Origin: Costus lasius
Lineage: Eukaryota; Streptophyta; Magnoliopsida; Zingiberales; Costaceae
Reading direction: 5' to 3'
DNA length: 64,000 nucleotides
NCBI GenBank assembly: GCA_027563935.2
Contig: CM050448.1
Coordinates: forward strand, 120,268,493-120,332,492
A model generated the notes under the pieces. That model was not told the origin of the DNA. It was given only the letters and a program-made list of their open reading frames with translations, and did no database searches. A program made the translations under genes and the position numbers. Numbering within the stretch: position 1 is the first letter of the stretch; the number at the start of each line of letters is the position of its first letter. Positions 13,901 to 28,900 of the stretch are shown piece after piece.

Positions 13901-16900
13901 ATTTACGTCCAACGTTATTTGGGATTAGTATCTCCATTGTGATGCTTTTTGTGTGTTTTTGTTTGCAACTTTGCATGAAGTTTGAAGTCAAACCAACAAA
14001 GTATCTAGGTTTACTAAGCGTAAACATAATCCATGTAAGTTCTTGATATGGAAGGTAGCTGATCAATTTTTTAAATATTTTGTCAATAATATCCAAAGTT
14101 CTGCAAGGGTGCTTTTGATATATTTTTCGACCAGATTCATTTTTCTTAACTATAATATTTGTTTGTTTCTGACAGAGTAAAGCTAAAGCTGAGAAAAATC
14201 AAGCAATGGAGCGGTCAATGACTGAGAACTCCTGTCAACTTTGTGCAGTGGAAAAGCTCATTTTTGAACCACCTCCAATATATTGTTCTCCATGTGGTTC
14301 TCGAATAAAGAGAAATGCATTATATTATACCGTTGGAACTGGTGAAACCCGCCTTTACTTTTGTATCCCATGCTATAATGAGGCTCGAGGTGACACTATA
14401 GAGGCTGAAGGTTCTACGTTCCCAAAGACAAGACTTGAAAAGAAAAGAAATGATGAGGAAATAGAAGAATGGGTAACATTATTTCTTCCCTTTTTCTTCT
14501 GAGTTTTTAAACCTACTATTTCTAAAAGCTTAAGCATATGCCTTCTATGTTCTCTTTTGTAGTGGGTACAATGTGATAAATGTGAAACTTGGCAACATCA
14601 AATATGTGCTCTTTTTAATGGTCGAAGAAATGATGGAGAAGCGGAATACACATGCCCGAATTGCTATGTGGAGGAGATAAAAAGAGGTGAACGGAAGCCC
14701 TTGACTCAGAGTGCTGTTCTAGGTGCAAAAGATTTGCCAAGGACTATCCTTAGTGATCACATAGAACAACGACTCTTTAAACGACTAAAGCATGAGAGGC
14801 AAGAAAGAGCCAAGCAATTGGGAAAAAGTATTGATGAAGTGAGTGGAATGTTGATTTGCATTAAACTTCTTCCAGTCTTACAAATTGTATGTTGGTCTGA
14901 ATTTCTGAATTACAGGACACTACTTTTAGTTTTAGCAATTGTATGCAAAACTTCCATTATTTTAGATGGCAATTGAGCTTTTGTTTTGCCAATGGAAGGG
15001 TCCAATTTTGTGATTATTGCATATCTATCTCTGCTAATCATAATGGTATTTCTGATGATATTCTTCATGTTTTATATCACATATAACTGTTAGATATTAG
15101 TAGTTCAATTTTCCCAGTAAGTGATTGCTTTGCTTGAACCGTAAAATCTTACCTTTGCATTTCATCTACCATCTTTTGCAAATTCTTCTTTTACTAGAAC
15201 TTCTACCAACATATTATGTTATATCAACATCACCGTTTTTCATCTTTGCCTATTGCCTTACCAACCACAACTTATTGTTATATAGCAGGTTCTACGCATG
15301 CAATTCACATAAGTTAAACTTCCAGCTCCATTGAAACTCTAGTTGTCCTTCCATAAAAACGTTCACGTATCACTTGCTAAACCCTTTACTAATTTCAATA
15401 TGAATATGTTAAAATAGCCAAATAGGTACTATTGATAAGATGCGAACATCTTGTCTATTTCATCACCTTAATAGAGTTGTATAACTTAAAAAGGGATTTG
15501 AAGCTATCTGAACTTCTCGTTAGTTACTAACATGAAACCAAAAGCACAACGTTAGGCACTTTCTATCGAGGAGGATATAGAGAAAAAATTCCACAAATAC
15601 ACACACAGAAGACTTAATTAACCTTCAGTCAATCAGAGTTCTGTGGTTCTTGCAGGCTTAATTTAAGCAATCATACTCTTGTTGGAAGAGATTGTTTACA
15701 ATAGACAGCACATATATTTCAATACTGAAAATTGTAGCGTTATGATGGGTCAACACCACTCAACAACTGTCGTTGCAACCGTACATCCTATTTTACATAT
15801 TTTAATAAAGAAAGAGTTTAAGTTCTACATTGCATTTCTCATATCTTTTACTTGAACATTGCCTTTGGATATAGGCAGAATGTACCACTGCATACCAGCA
15901 TATGGTTATGTATGCCTATATACACGCATGTGGAACACGCACGTTCTTTGTTCCTGCATGTTAAGTTTTGTACCATGCAAATAATAAGGTACTTAATTAC
16001 TGTTTACCAGTATGCCAATCAGGCTTGATCTCATCCACTGATTGTGGCAGAGTTCTACATTGGATGATTTATTCCTATGTTGATATGTTGGAAACATATA
16101 GTACTTAGCCTTTGATTGGATTGCATTATTTGTTCCAACTTCCAACACATTTATGATAAATAGTAGAGAGGAATTTTTAATGCCTTTTTTTATCGTTTGA
16201 TTCCTCTTATTTCTGACTGAAAATGCTAAATTCCTTGATATGGCTTAAATTATTACTTCTTATCCATCTTTCAGGTGCCAGGAGCCGAAGGTCTTGTGGT
16301 TAGAGTTGTATCGTCTGTTGACAAAAAATTGGAAGTAAAGCAGCGATTTCTAGAGATATTTCAGGAGGAAAATTACCCTAAAGAATTTCCCTACAAATCC
16401 AAGGTACACAAGCAAGAAGTCAGTTGCCTAGCAGATGTATGCTTTTTGTAGTTTCCTATTGAAAAAATACTTGCCCTAAATTAACAGAGAAAATGTGTAA
16501 AAAGCAGACCAATCTATAACAGAATCTCCATAGAACTAACTCGTGCTTTTCCAGGCTATACTGTTGTTTCAGAAGATTGAAGGGGTAGAAGTATGCCTAT
16601 TTGGGATGTACGTACAAGAATTTGGTTCGGAATGCTGTTTCCCTAACCAGCGGCGTGTCTATCTCTCATATTTAGACTCTGTCAAGTACTTCAGGCCAGA
16701 TATCAAAACAGTGTCTGGGGAAGCTTTACGTACTTTTGTTTATCACGAAATTCTGGTACTTTGGCTTCAGTATCCTGAATTGTAACATTGTCCCGAGTTG
16801 TGAATGCCCATATTTTACTAAGGATCATATGATGACATGTTCATTGAATCTAGTATTGTCCCAAGATGTGCTGTAACTTTTTTTCCTTTTATCTGCTGTG

Positions 16901-19900
16901 CCAGATTGGATATCTTGAATACTGCAAGAAACGGGGCTTTACCAGCTGTTATATTTGGGCTTGTCCTCCTCTGAAGGGTGAAGACTACATACTATACTGC
17001 CACCCTGAGATTCAGAAGACGCCAAAATCTGACAAACTTAGGGAGTGGTAAAGCCTGAAAATTTTCAATCAATTTATCCTTTATTTACTGTTATTTTCTT
17101 CATTGTGTTATTTATTTAATAATTTTTCATTTGTTGGCCTTTATCAGGTACTTAACTATGCTTCGAAAAGCATCAAGGGAGAATATTGTTGTTGAATTGA
17201 CTAACTTATACGATCATTTCTTTGTAACCATGGGAGAGTGCAAAGCTAAAGTAACTGCATCCCGTTTGCCATACTTTGATGGTGATTATTGGCCTGGTGC
17301 AGCGGAAGATATCATTAACCAACTTCGTCTGGAGGAAGATGGTAGAAAGCAACTGAAGAAAGGAAAAACCAAAAGTACTCTTACTAAGCGGACTTTGAAA
17401 GCTGCTGGTCAGACTGATCTTTCAGGAAATACCTCTAAGGATGCTTTGCTGATGCAAAAGGTAGTATTATTTAATATTGCATGGGTCTTCCATTTTTAGG
17501 TTACTGAAATTTAATTTTTATTGTCACTTCACATCTCGTATTATAATAGATGGAATATTAGTTCATATCAAATATTAAGCCTAGTGTTTGTCTTATATAG
17601 ACCAATACGATATTACATAATGGCCCAACTCTTCACGTAGGACTAAGGGCTTAGTGCCAAGTTATTACATAAATTCCAAAACTCCCTTCAAGTTAGAATA
17701 TAAATGTTAATCATGCTCATCTTGTCATTAAGAACAAAAAATCTATTTATTCCAAGAGGCTTGGTGAAGATATTTACGAATTTATTTCCTGATGTAGTGA
17801 ATGAAGTGCAAATTCTCTTTAACATTACATCTCTTATAAAATGAAAGCTTACTTCAATTTGCTTTGCTTACGTAGTCACGTAAAATACTAGATTATTTGC
17901 AACATATGTCTAATTGTCATACACAATAATTATAAGTTCTTCCTAGTTAGAGTTACTGTAGCAGAACGAAAAGGAATTAGGGTTTCATTAGGGTAAGAAA
18001 GGTTATAAGATACAAGATCTGAACCCGTTAAGCTAAACGGGTTCGGGTTCACAACACTCCCCCTCAAGCTGGAGTGAATATGTCAAATAAACACAGCTTG
18101 ATGCAAAATACATGAAATTTGTTACAACTAAGAGCCTTGGTGAATATATCTACCACTTGATCTTCGGATTTAGTGTAGGGAGTTTGAATTTGATTACTTG
18201 TAATGGCATCCCTGACAAAGTGACAATCGATCTCCACATGTTTTGTTCGTTCATGAAATGCTGGATTATTAGCAATAAATATACCAGATTGATTATCACA
18301 GTGCATGATCATTGGGTTATCAATAAGTATGTCAAACTCTTTGAGTAAGCTCTTGATCCACATCAATTCGCAAGTAGTATGAGCCATCGCGCGGTATTCG
18401 GCTTCACAATTTGATCTAGAGACCACATTCTGCTTCTTACTTTTCCAGGTCACTAGATTCCCCCCAACGTAGGTGCAGAACCCTGAAATGGATTTGCGGT
18501 CATCCACATTCCCTGCGTAATCAGCGTCTGAGTAGCCTTCAACATTTATGTGCCCACTTTTCTGATATAGGAGGCCTTTGCCAGGGGAACTCTTGAGATA
18601 CTGTAAAATCCTTTGCACTGCATTCCAATGACATTTCTTTGGAGATTGCATAAACTGACTAACAGTCCCAACAGCAAAGGATATGTCAGGGCGAGTAACG
18701 GTGAGATATATGAGTTTGCCAACTATTTGTCTATACAAGGTAGGATCGAATGATTCTGACTCGGTCCACTTGCTATACCGTGCATTAGGGACCATAGGGA
18801 CTTCCTCAGGTTTGCATTCAAGCATGCCAGTTTCTGTCAAAAGGTCCAATACATATTTCTGTTGGGATAGATGTATCTTTGAGCCCTTGTATGTTAGTTC
18901 AATGCCCAGAAAATATCTTGGTTTACCCAAGTCACGAAGAGAGAATTGAGAGTGAAGAAACTGCTTAGTCTCATTTATACCTTCAAGATCATTGCAAGAA
19001 AGGAGGATATCATCAACATAAATGGCTTTAGCCGATTTGTGAACAAATACCGAGTGATCTGATCTGCTATGATGAAAGCCCACTTGAGAGATAATTTGAG
19101 AGAATTTGTGAAACCAAGCCCTTGGGCTTTGCTTTAGACCATAAATAGCCTTGTGTAACTTGCAGACCAACTCCCCCTGCTTGACATATCCTGGAGGTTG
19201 TTGCATGTATACATCCTCGGTAAGATCGCCATAGAGAAAGGCATTCCGAACATCCAGCTGATGAAGGGACCAATCCAGGTTAATGGCAAGCGAGAGAATA
19301 AGCTGTACCGAGTTAAGACGAGCCACTGGAGAAAAGGTATCCAAGTAGTCAACCCCATAAACTTGAGTAAACCTCTTTGCTACAAGTCTCGCCTTGAATC
19401 GATGCACGGATCCATCAGGGTTGTGCTTGATCGCGAATACCCATCTGCAAGCCACGGGCCGAACCCCAGGAGGGCACGGGACAAGCGTCCAAGTTTGCCG
19501 AGAGACAAGGGCACCCATCTCCTCATCCATAGCAGCCTTCCACAGTGGCTGAACAGAAGCATCAGAAAAGGACCTAGGTAAAATGTGAGTGGAGAGGGCA
19601 CTGGTGAAAGCACGATGGGAGAATGAGAGAGAATCATAAGAAATAAAATGCGTAATGGGATACTTAGCAGTGGAACGACGGCTCTTCCGCAGAGCGGTCG
19701 GCAAATCAGGAGAGGCGGGTGGAGGATCCTCAGGAGGAGGTGCGTCAGATGTAGGAGCTACGTTGTCGGTGGTGTCATCCAGCTGAACTCGCCTGTGATA
19801 CACCTGCAAGTGGAGAAGGCGCAGCTGGAAGATGAATGGGGTCGAAGGAAGGTGCCAGAGATATAGCAGGAAGAGGAATAGGTGGCGGAGATGTAGGGCT

Positions 19901-22900
19901 GGAGGGAGAACTCCGTAACCCCCCAGACTCAGGAGCAAAATATGAGGTGGACTCAAGGAAGGAGACATCCATGCTGACAAATCATTTGCTGGTCCGAGGT
20001 TCGAAGCACCGATATCCCTTTTGAGTCCTCGAGTAGCCAAGAAAAACACAACGAATTGACCTAGGGCTAAGTTTATCTAGTCCAGGTGAGAGGCGATGAA
20101 CATAGCATACACAGCCAAAAGTCCGCGGAGTGATGGGAAAGGTAGAAAGGGTAGGAAAGAGGACAGAAATGGGAGATTTCCCTTGCAAGGACGAGGAGGG
20201 CACACGATTAATGAGATAGGTGGCAGTAAGAACCGCCGCCCCCCAAAAAACTTTAGGAACTTGCATATGAAATAAGAGAGTGCGGGAAACATCCAAGAGA
20301 TGTCGGTTCTTACGTTCAGCGACACCATTCTGTTGGGAAGTATAAGGACAAGTGGTTTGATGGAGAATGCCTTGCGAAGCACAAAAGTCTTGAAACATAG
20401 GACTAGTAAACTCACGAGCATTGTCTGTACACAAGACTTTCAAAGGTAACGAAAATTGATTTTTGATCTCAGCATAGAATAACTTGAAAGCAACAAACAC
20501 ATCAGAACGACTTTTCAATAAGAAAACCCAACACATGCGAGAGAAATCGTCTATAAATGTCACAAAATAGTTAAAACCATCTTTAGTGGATGCCGGACTA
20601 GGACCCCAAATGTCTGAATGAACAATACAAAACGGTGCGTTAGAGGACATGCCTCTACTACTAGGGAAGGATGTCCTATGATGTTTACCAAGTTGACATG
20701 CATCACAATTAAAGGAAGGGCAGGTTTTGAGAGACAAAAATTGTTGCACTTTGGATGGAGAGACATGGCCCAGCTGACAATGCCAAGTATACGGAGAGAC
20801 ACGAGTGGATAATAGAGCTTTAGGAGTCCCTTGAGCAGTGTCGGTGAGGACATACACTCCACCGACTTTAAGCCTCCCACCAATCGTCACCTTCGTCCTG
20901 AGGTCCTGAAAGATACAATAGGAAGGAAAGAAGGTTATGGAGCAGTTTAAAGATCGAGTAAGAGCATAAACTGAGATAAGATTAACAAGAAATTTAGGTA
21001 CATAAAGAACATTGGAAAGAATAAGATTTTTGTTAACATGAACAGTGCCAATGCCTAAGACAGGTATAAGAGAGCCGTCAGCAATAGAGACAGGATTGTG
21101 AGTAATGTCAAGGCGCAAAGAGACAAACAAGGCACGGTTACCTGAGACATGCGAGGTAGCACCAGAGTCAAGAACCCAAGTATTAGAAGAGGTGGCAAGA
21201 GAGACCGTACCAGAGACACCAGGAGTGGATGCTATCAAGGATGAGGAGGATGAGTCTGCCTGAGCAGCAAGCCGGACCAGGCGATCATACTCAGTAACAG
21301 TCGTAGCAACCACAGAAGATGAAGCAGCCACAGGGGACTCCCCAGGGGTATGTGAGCCATCATCAATAGTCAACTTGGCAAATGAAGGTTTTCCAAACTT
21401 CTTCCAACACCGCTCAGAAGGATGATTGGTTCGGCCACAATGTCCACAAGGTGTAGTGGCCCGACCACGCCCCCTTCCCCGACCAGAAGTACCACCACGT
21501 CGCCCCCCTTGAGGGGTGAGGAGAGCACTGCTAATATGAGGGGATGCAGTGGTAGGTGTAACCAAGGAGATGCGCAGAAGCCGAGAGTAAATACTCTGAA
21601 TCGTATGAACTGAGGGATCGACAAGGAGCTGTGCCTTAGCAGCCACATAAGAGTCATCCAGAAGAAAGAGAGCAACAAAGAATTCCTGTCTTTGTCGAAT
21701 AGTCACGGATACGTCAGCGGTAGGAGGTTGAAGCATCTGCAACTGATCCCATTTGCCTTTAAGAGTCCTATAAAGATCTGGTAGAGGCAGGCCGGCCTGT
21801 TTCAAATTAAAGATGTCCCCATATAATTGGTGAACTTGACCAATTGTCTCGTGGGGAACATAAATAGAGGCCAGAGCATCCCAGATTTCTTTGGCAGTGT
21901 CAAGGCACATAACAGTGGAGGTAATGCCACCTTCAATACTGCTAAGAAGAGCAGTAACCACAGCCATGTCGGAGTGTCTCCAAGCATCATAAGTGGGATC
22001 AGAAGGGTCTGGAGCCACACTCATTAGATGAACATCCTTGCCATGAGATCCAAGGTAAAAGCGCATAGAGCGAGCCCACAAGAGGTAATTGCTACCATCA
22101 AATTTTACAGTAGTGGCAACACTAGATGCGGGCTTCAATTCAGTGGTATGCATTTCCATATTAACTAGAGCAGTCGACTGGAGGAGAGGGACTATACCCG
22201 ACCTACGAGAGTAAGCTGGCGGAAGAGCACTGTAACGTGAGAGGAAGGTGATCAGCAGCAGGAGCGGATAGATGCCTTGAGAGGAACGACGCAGGAGCTG
22301 ATAGATGCAGCAGCAGTGGAATCAGCCGAAGCTTATAGCCGCCGAAGCTTGAGGAGGGAGGCGGCAGAAGGGCAAGACAAGGGCTGCAGCAGGAGAATCT
22401 CACACACAGAAGGCTGCCAGGCTTCGAAGAGGCGGACGGGTCTGCCCTAGTCCGCCAGTCGAACGCTGAGGAAGATGAACAAACGGCGACGAGCGAGAAG
22501 GGTGGTTACGAGCGAGAGAAGAGCGGAAGGTGTGGTAGAGGAAGAGTTAGGAAAGAAGAAGAGTGGAGAAGGGCAACGCCGGCGCCGGAGCAACAACCAA
22601 GATGATCGGAAGAGGTCGGCGGCGGCGACGATTCGGCTCTGATACCAAGTTAGAGTTACTGTAGCAGAACCAAAAGGAATTAGGGTTTCATTAGGGTAAG
22701 AAAGGTTATAAGATACAAGATCTGAACCCGTTAAGCCAAACAGGTTCGGGTTCACAACATTCCTAAAGAAGATCCAACTCAATCATTAGGAGTTTAGAAC
22801 TGTAACCATAGCATCCCGCAAGCAGTTTGAGCTATAGCTCTACATTTAGCTTCTACATTTGACCTTACAATAATATTCTCCCTTTTGCTTCTCCATGTGA

Positions 22901-25900
22901 TTAAGCTACCCTTCAATGTATGTATCATAACTAGAAGTGACTCTCCTATCTTCAATATTGCCCGAATAATTAACATCTGTATAAGATTTAATTTAAGGTG
23001 TCCATTCCTTTTATAAATTATTTTTTTCCTGTAGCATCTTTTAAGTAATGAAGAAATTTGAGAATTGATTCCTGGTAACTACTCAGTATTCTACAAAAAT
23101 TAGCTTGCAACTACTGCATAGGAAATGTTAGTTTCATAATCTATATTGGATTTTCAAATCGATTGATAAAGCACCAAACACAAAGGAATCGAAGAGTTAC
23201 AAATGAATGTACAAAAAGAATTTCATTCTATAGGCTAGTGACTCAACATTACTATCATAAGAGCTTATCGACAAAAGTGAACGTGAGATAAATAAGTTTT
23301 CCTACAAGTTTTATATATTGTGTGAGGTTAACTTTTTTAGAGTCTATCATTGTTTCGGAACTTCTATCTTGGAAGAATAAGAGTATGAGTTGGTTTACAC
23401 CCTAGCAAACCAATTTCTTATAGAAGATTGATTACATACTTTCTTTAAGGAAGAAAATATACAATTAGTCTTTTAGGCCAACTCAATTGCCGTGAATTAT
23501 TGTGGTTTGAGAAGATCTTTGAATACAAACTGATCTTCCAAGTGCTTTTAACATCAAGAATTCTCTATTTATTACTTCTAGTTAGTAAGATATCATCAAC
23601 ACATTTCCAGTATAACAAGGATAAATATGGAGTGATATTTCTTACCACATTACATTATAATTCTTCGAGCAGCTTAAGAATATTTTTCAAATCAGGCTCT
23701 TGGGTTCTATGTCTTCTTGAGTTTGTATACTATATTCTCCCCTTGAGCAACATAACTAGAAAAGGTTGCTCTATATACACCTCTTGAATTAAATAATTAT
23801 ACAAGAAAGCATGTTTGGCATTCATCTGAAACATCTACCATGTTTGCAAGAGATAATATTACACCAAATGAGTTCAACCTAGCAACAAAAGAGAAAAGTT
23901 GAGTAAACTCTTTGATTGAGTAAATATTACATTAAATAATTACTGCCATATGTTTAAGTAAACTCTTTGGCAACCAATCTTGCTTTGCACCTGTCACTGT
24001 TCTAACCAAATTATATTTCATTGTAAATACTTGTTAGTACTTAGTAGGTAGTTGACCTTACTCCTTTTGGAGGAATTACAAGATCCCAAATTCATCTTAA
24101 TCTAAGTTCTTCTATGATGGAGCAAGAGCTACGGGGTGGGGAAAACTTCTAAACCGACTCTAAGTTAATGTGCGAATGATTGGAAAGCCTTTGAGAAAAT
24201 ATGCAGAAATCGCAATCAAATATGTATGTGAGCAACTGACGGAAATGCTAGAAACCACGGCATACAACTATGAAATTTTACTCAACTGAAAAGCTACTAA
24301 CCTCGCGAACAAGCTAACCTTCAACTTTGTGCAGCTTTAAGGCAAACAGGACAAATAATGTTGCTAAACGATGATGAACGTCTTTGATTCAATAACCAGA
24401 TAGAAGCAGAGCTACAAATCTCATGTAAACTCCTACACTTCTCAATCGAGCTAATCCCAAGCTCATGAGCTACAAGCCTCTCACAGCTACCACATGTAGA
24501 CTGTTACTTGTGAGCTACCACTAACTACATTCTAGCTCCCTTTTCTAGGTTAAGGGAGGGTAAATCACACCACATACATGAGTGGTGGTTACAATTACTA
24601 TTCTAACAACTTTGACCGCAAAGGCTAGAAAGAAACTACAACTTTAACTAAAAAGATTATAATAACTAAGGTATGTAGAGTAAGCTTGAGTAAGCTTCAG
24701 GCTAGAAAAATATGAGTTGTCCATTTGAATATGATGATGGCTCTTAATCCTAATGTCTTATCTGAAATTTGAAGGCGTAGATAGACATATCTGGTCCGAC
24801 TTAGTGGAGATCAATATCTGGATCAGCCCGAAACTCGTTCAATTGGGGTAGATATAGTAGAAACAATAACAGCCGTTGGTTGCATAGGATTCTGGCCATT
24901 AGCTAAATATGCAAATCTAGCCGTTGAAGGGCTGGGAGCTGGCAGCCGTTGGTGTTTGGTGTTGATTGGAGTAACAGATGTGGCGGCCTAGCGGGAGGAG
25001 GAATGGTGATGCTACTATTTGTGCGGAAACGTTGACTACCCGGCCTGTGACCAAAGTCACCACTGTAATTTTTTTCCCAATTGGCATAGAAGGCTTCATG
25101 GTCATCCATGATTTCTGTCATGATCATGATTTAGCGTCATGGCCAGGCCTGACCATGATATCTGTTACAGCTATGATTTCTTCGGTTGCGGCTCTTATCA
25201 TTCCATCCCTTCATCCCTAGCTCTATTTTATTAAGAACTGTACATAACTTCCCATGTATTCTTAAGATAAAAGTAGTAGGCAAGGATAATGACATATAAT
25301 GAAAGTAACAGTCGTATAATTAAGCAGGGCTACAAGTCAGGTACTCAGTTTTTTATCCTAAACACGAGTGATATTTGATACCTAATACCTACTAAATATC
25401 CAATTCAAGTACTCTATTGTATGACTCGAACTTGACTTGTAAGTAAATATCTATTTTAATATAATTGAGATTTTCACCTTAAAAAAATATTTTATAAAAT
25501 ATGAATTTATAAATAAAAATAATAGTATAATAATTATTTTTAATATTAGTTTACTATGGGCATAGGATAAAATTATAAATATGCTTTTATTTTTAATCAT
25601 GTATTGAGTTTCATGTACATGTACCCTTAAACCTAAACCTATCTCAAACCCAACATAGAAAACTCAAACCTATCATATTTATAATTGGATATTTGAACCC
25701 TAGATTGGGTTGGGTTGGGTACCTGAATAACTCAAGTTTAGTTAGTATCCTTGTATATGGTATAATGTTAGAGATAGGGTGATCACTGGTATACCGTCCA
25801 ACTTCATGCAAAGAGCAATGGGCAAATCCAAATTTGAGAAAGATGTCTTACAAAGATGTGATATGAAAGTCAGCAATTGTGTTGGATGAGATGTTTCCTG

Positions 25901-28900
25901 TTGAGAACATCCATTGTAAACTTGTAGAGTGGGAGGGATCCTAGTAGGAGATGATGTAAAGAATGATGGAGGGTTTGTGGAGTTAGGGATTAATAGTGTT
26001 AATCAACATTAAAGTAGGATTGGTGAAGACTTGATGATAATAAGCCGTGAAGATAAGACTATAGTAGTTAGTACTAGTGTAGTAGGATGCAGACTTTGAG
26101 AATATGATACAAGTAGAAACATAGTAGTATTTGGGTATAGGATAATAACAACAATATCCCTTTGATTTCTTGAATATACAAGGAAGGTAAATTTTGTTGA
26201 TCTAGGACTAAGTTTGTCATGTCTTGAATATAGCACAAGTATCCAAACATACACATAGGTAATGAAAATGGTGAAGTATTAGTGCATAATGATGAAAAGG
26301 ACTCTAACCCTATAAAGTGAAGGAAGACATGCAAGTAACTAAAAGTATATAGCTGCAAGAACAACATCCCCTTGATAAAATTTAGGAACATGTATATGTA
26401 ACATCATTTCATGAGCTATATTTAGGAGATGTTTATTCTTTTACATGTTGGTGAGAGATATAAGGGCAATTAGTATGGTGAATAATGATGGAAGATAGAG
26501 GAACATGATTGTAAAAACTCTTTTGCAATATCAAATATCAATTTGTGGAATTTTATTAGCAAAACTAAATTGATTTTTATTTCACTATGGAATATCTTGA
26601 AAGTGTTAAAAACAATAGCTTTGTTTTTTAGAAGATATATCTAAGTCATGTGAGAATAATTATCAAAAAATAAGACTAAATAGTTGAAGCCCAATTTAGG
26701 AGTAGTAGGACTTTGGGCCCCAATGTATTTTGTTAGAAAAAAAAGTTACATCTAGGGGTGTCCAATTGGGTCAACTTGACCTGAATCAAATCGATGTAGG
26801 TCAACTTGAAATTTTTTTACAAAAATTTATGAACCTGAAACCCAATCATTTTTTATCAAAACCAAAATATAACCAAACCAAAAATTTTGGTTTAGTTTGG
26901 TTCAAACCAATTAAAAACCGTATTCCCCAAAACTTAGGATTTACTTGTGCAGCGCTACTCCATACTCTTCTTCCTCTCCCAAGCCCAACATCTCAATGAA
27001 GCTTTCATGGTCCATGTATGAATCCAAGCATTTCTTCTCTTCCACGTCCAAATCTTAATGTCCATCGTTTCCAAATCTTGGTAAAGAAAATTGAGAGATT
27101 AAAAAGCGAGGGCAAAGGAAACAATCAAACCAAGAGGGCAACAGAAAACATTAAGTAGAGAGAGGGAGAGGAAAGAAGTACACAAGCTTATCATTCTTCT
27201 TGTTGGCTTGAAGCAAATAGTGTTTAGCACCACCAACTGATCAAGGATGGACGAATCTCACCATGCTCAGATTTACTTGAGGTTTTAATGTCGTCTCTTA
27301 TTTTTTGCTCACCATCCCTACTCTGCTGGTTGGCTCCTCATATTTGTATTCTGCTGTCGCATTTATTGCAGGAAATTTTGCACAAACATTTCCTTTCTTG
27401 ATCGTCGGTTTGGCCCGAGTGATAAAAAGTTATCTCGAGATTTGGGACACACAACTACATAGTGCTTTATTTTAAACGCTAGATGCATCGCCTTCGTATT
27501 CTTGGTTTGGTTCAGTTAAATTATTTTTTAATAATTAAAAACTGAACCCAAACTTTAATTATGTTAGATATTTTAAAACCAAACCAAAATTACCATATTG
27601 ATTTTAAACCCAATTCAAACTGACTTAATCGGTCAGATCCGGTTTGTTTTGTCAGGTTGACCTGATTTTTGGACACCCTTAGTTACATATGTTATTAGGA
27701 TCAAGGATTGAAAAATCGGTCCAGCGACTTGGTCCGGTGAGTGATCGGTACAATACTGTACCATACTGACGAACCGGCGACAGCGGCAGAAGTTTCCGGT
27801 GCCGCTGGAAGCTTCGAATGAAACTTCCGGCCGCCCGGTGCCTCCCTCCACCATTCCGCGGCTGTTCTGGGACCAGCATCCGGTACGGAACGATTTTATG
27901 TTCCTTGATTAGGATTAGTAAAAGACCATCAATGATGTTTACCTAATCACAAGTGAAAAATAAAAATTATTTAATTATAGCAAAGGAAAGATGATTAAGG
28001 TGTCAATGCCATTAATATGTTAAACCAAGGATTGAAATCTAGATCCATATATACGTATCGCCCATAATGACACTAGATGGTACCAGTACCAAATATACTG
28101 ACACTACATGTACCGACGAATCTTTAAATTTTTGTGTTGAACAATAGAGGTAAATGAGTGAGCTTGAGAACACCACCATTCTTATTCTTATGCCCCCAAC
28201 AGTCATCATCTTCGTTTGCATATTTCAAAAGACATAATGTGTAGGATAAAAGGTTACTAAGCAATTAGGGGATTTAATCAATGTTTAAAGTACAGTTCCG
28301 TACTGGGCGGTATGGGCGATACATACTGGCTGACATGAACCAGTACTAGTTAGTATTAACTATTTAAGTATTTTTTTGGTATTGGTACCATATGTCGGTA
28401 CCACTGGTACGGTATCGGTATGTATTGATCGGATCGGTTTACTGGTATGGACCAGTATTACAAACCTTGGATGTAATAAAAGAATGAATATACAAAAAGT
28501 TCATGGGAAAGTTGGGACCATGTAGTTAGTTATATAATATAGTACCACGGCAGGTAATAATAATAAATCTTGCACCATGAATTGATATTGTAGTGCCATT
28601 AACTCTATTAACAACATGAATAGGCTGTGTGGTATAGAAGTGGTTGCTATGTGAGAAGATACTAATGTAGTTGATACTTGGAAGTAATTTCTCATGTTCT
28701 ACCGTGGCAATAGTGATAATGAACACAGAATCAACAATGGCCATATTAGTCTAAGTGGGGCATCCAAATTTTTCCCAACATCAATTAGATAGAAGTTTCG
28801 TAGCCCACAACAACTGCAAGGGGGGAAACATTGCTTTATCAGATCTGTAACATTGTTAGTTGGAGGTCGATAGACCTATATACTTTATCCCACTTCACTG

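Larger units (their letters stand above)
11279..14175. other. HAC1 intron 5, 2.9 kb, no gene
   Basis: The intron runs from the donor after RRWVGQ to the acceptor ttctgacag. It holds a transposon-like segment (about 12,170-12,930) with ACCAGTACT and GGTACTGACTGGTA words around a large TACATATATG repeat, a GAAGAAGAAG stretch at 12,295-12,335, and a poly-G run at 13,690. Open frames here are translations of simple repeats, not genes. Confidence 0.6.
17945..22759 (-). mobile_element. young Ty1/copia retrotransposon, full length, with 112-bp LTRs
   Basis: A 4,815-bp element in antisense within HAC1 intron 11, inserted in the remains of the old copia element. Evidence: 112-bp LTRs differing at about three positions; a perfect TTCCT target duplication at 17,940-17,944 and 22,760-22,764; an initiator-Met primer binding site next to the 5' LTR; a GAGGGGGAG polypurine tract next to the 3' LTR; and gag, protease, integrase, reverse transcriptase and RNase H in copia order on the minus strand. 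The coding region is broken by a stop and a frameshift, so this copy is probably not autonomous. The low LTR divergence implies a recent insertion. Confidence 0.95.

Noticed and set aside
19198..19581. 127-codon plus-strand frame inside the young copia element
   Set aside because: Antisense shadow of the reverse transcriptase coding region.
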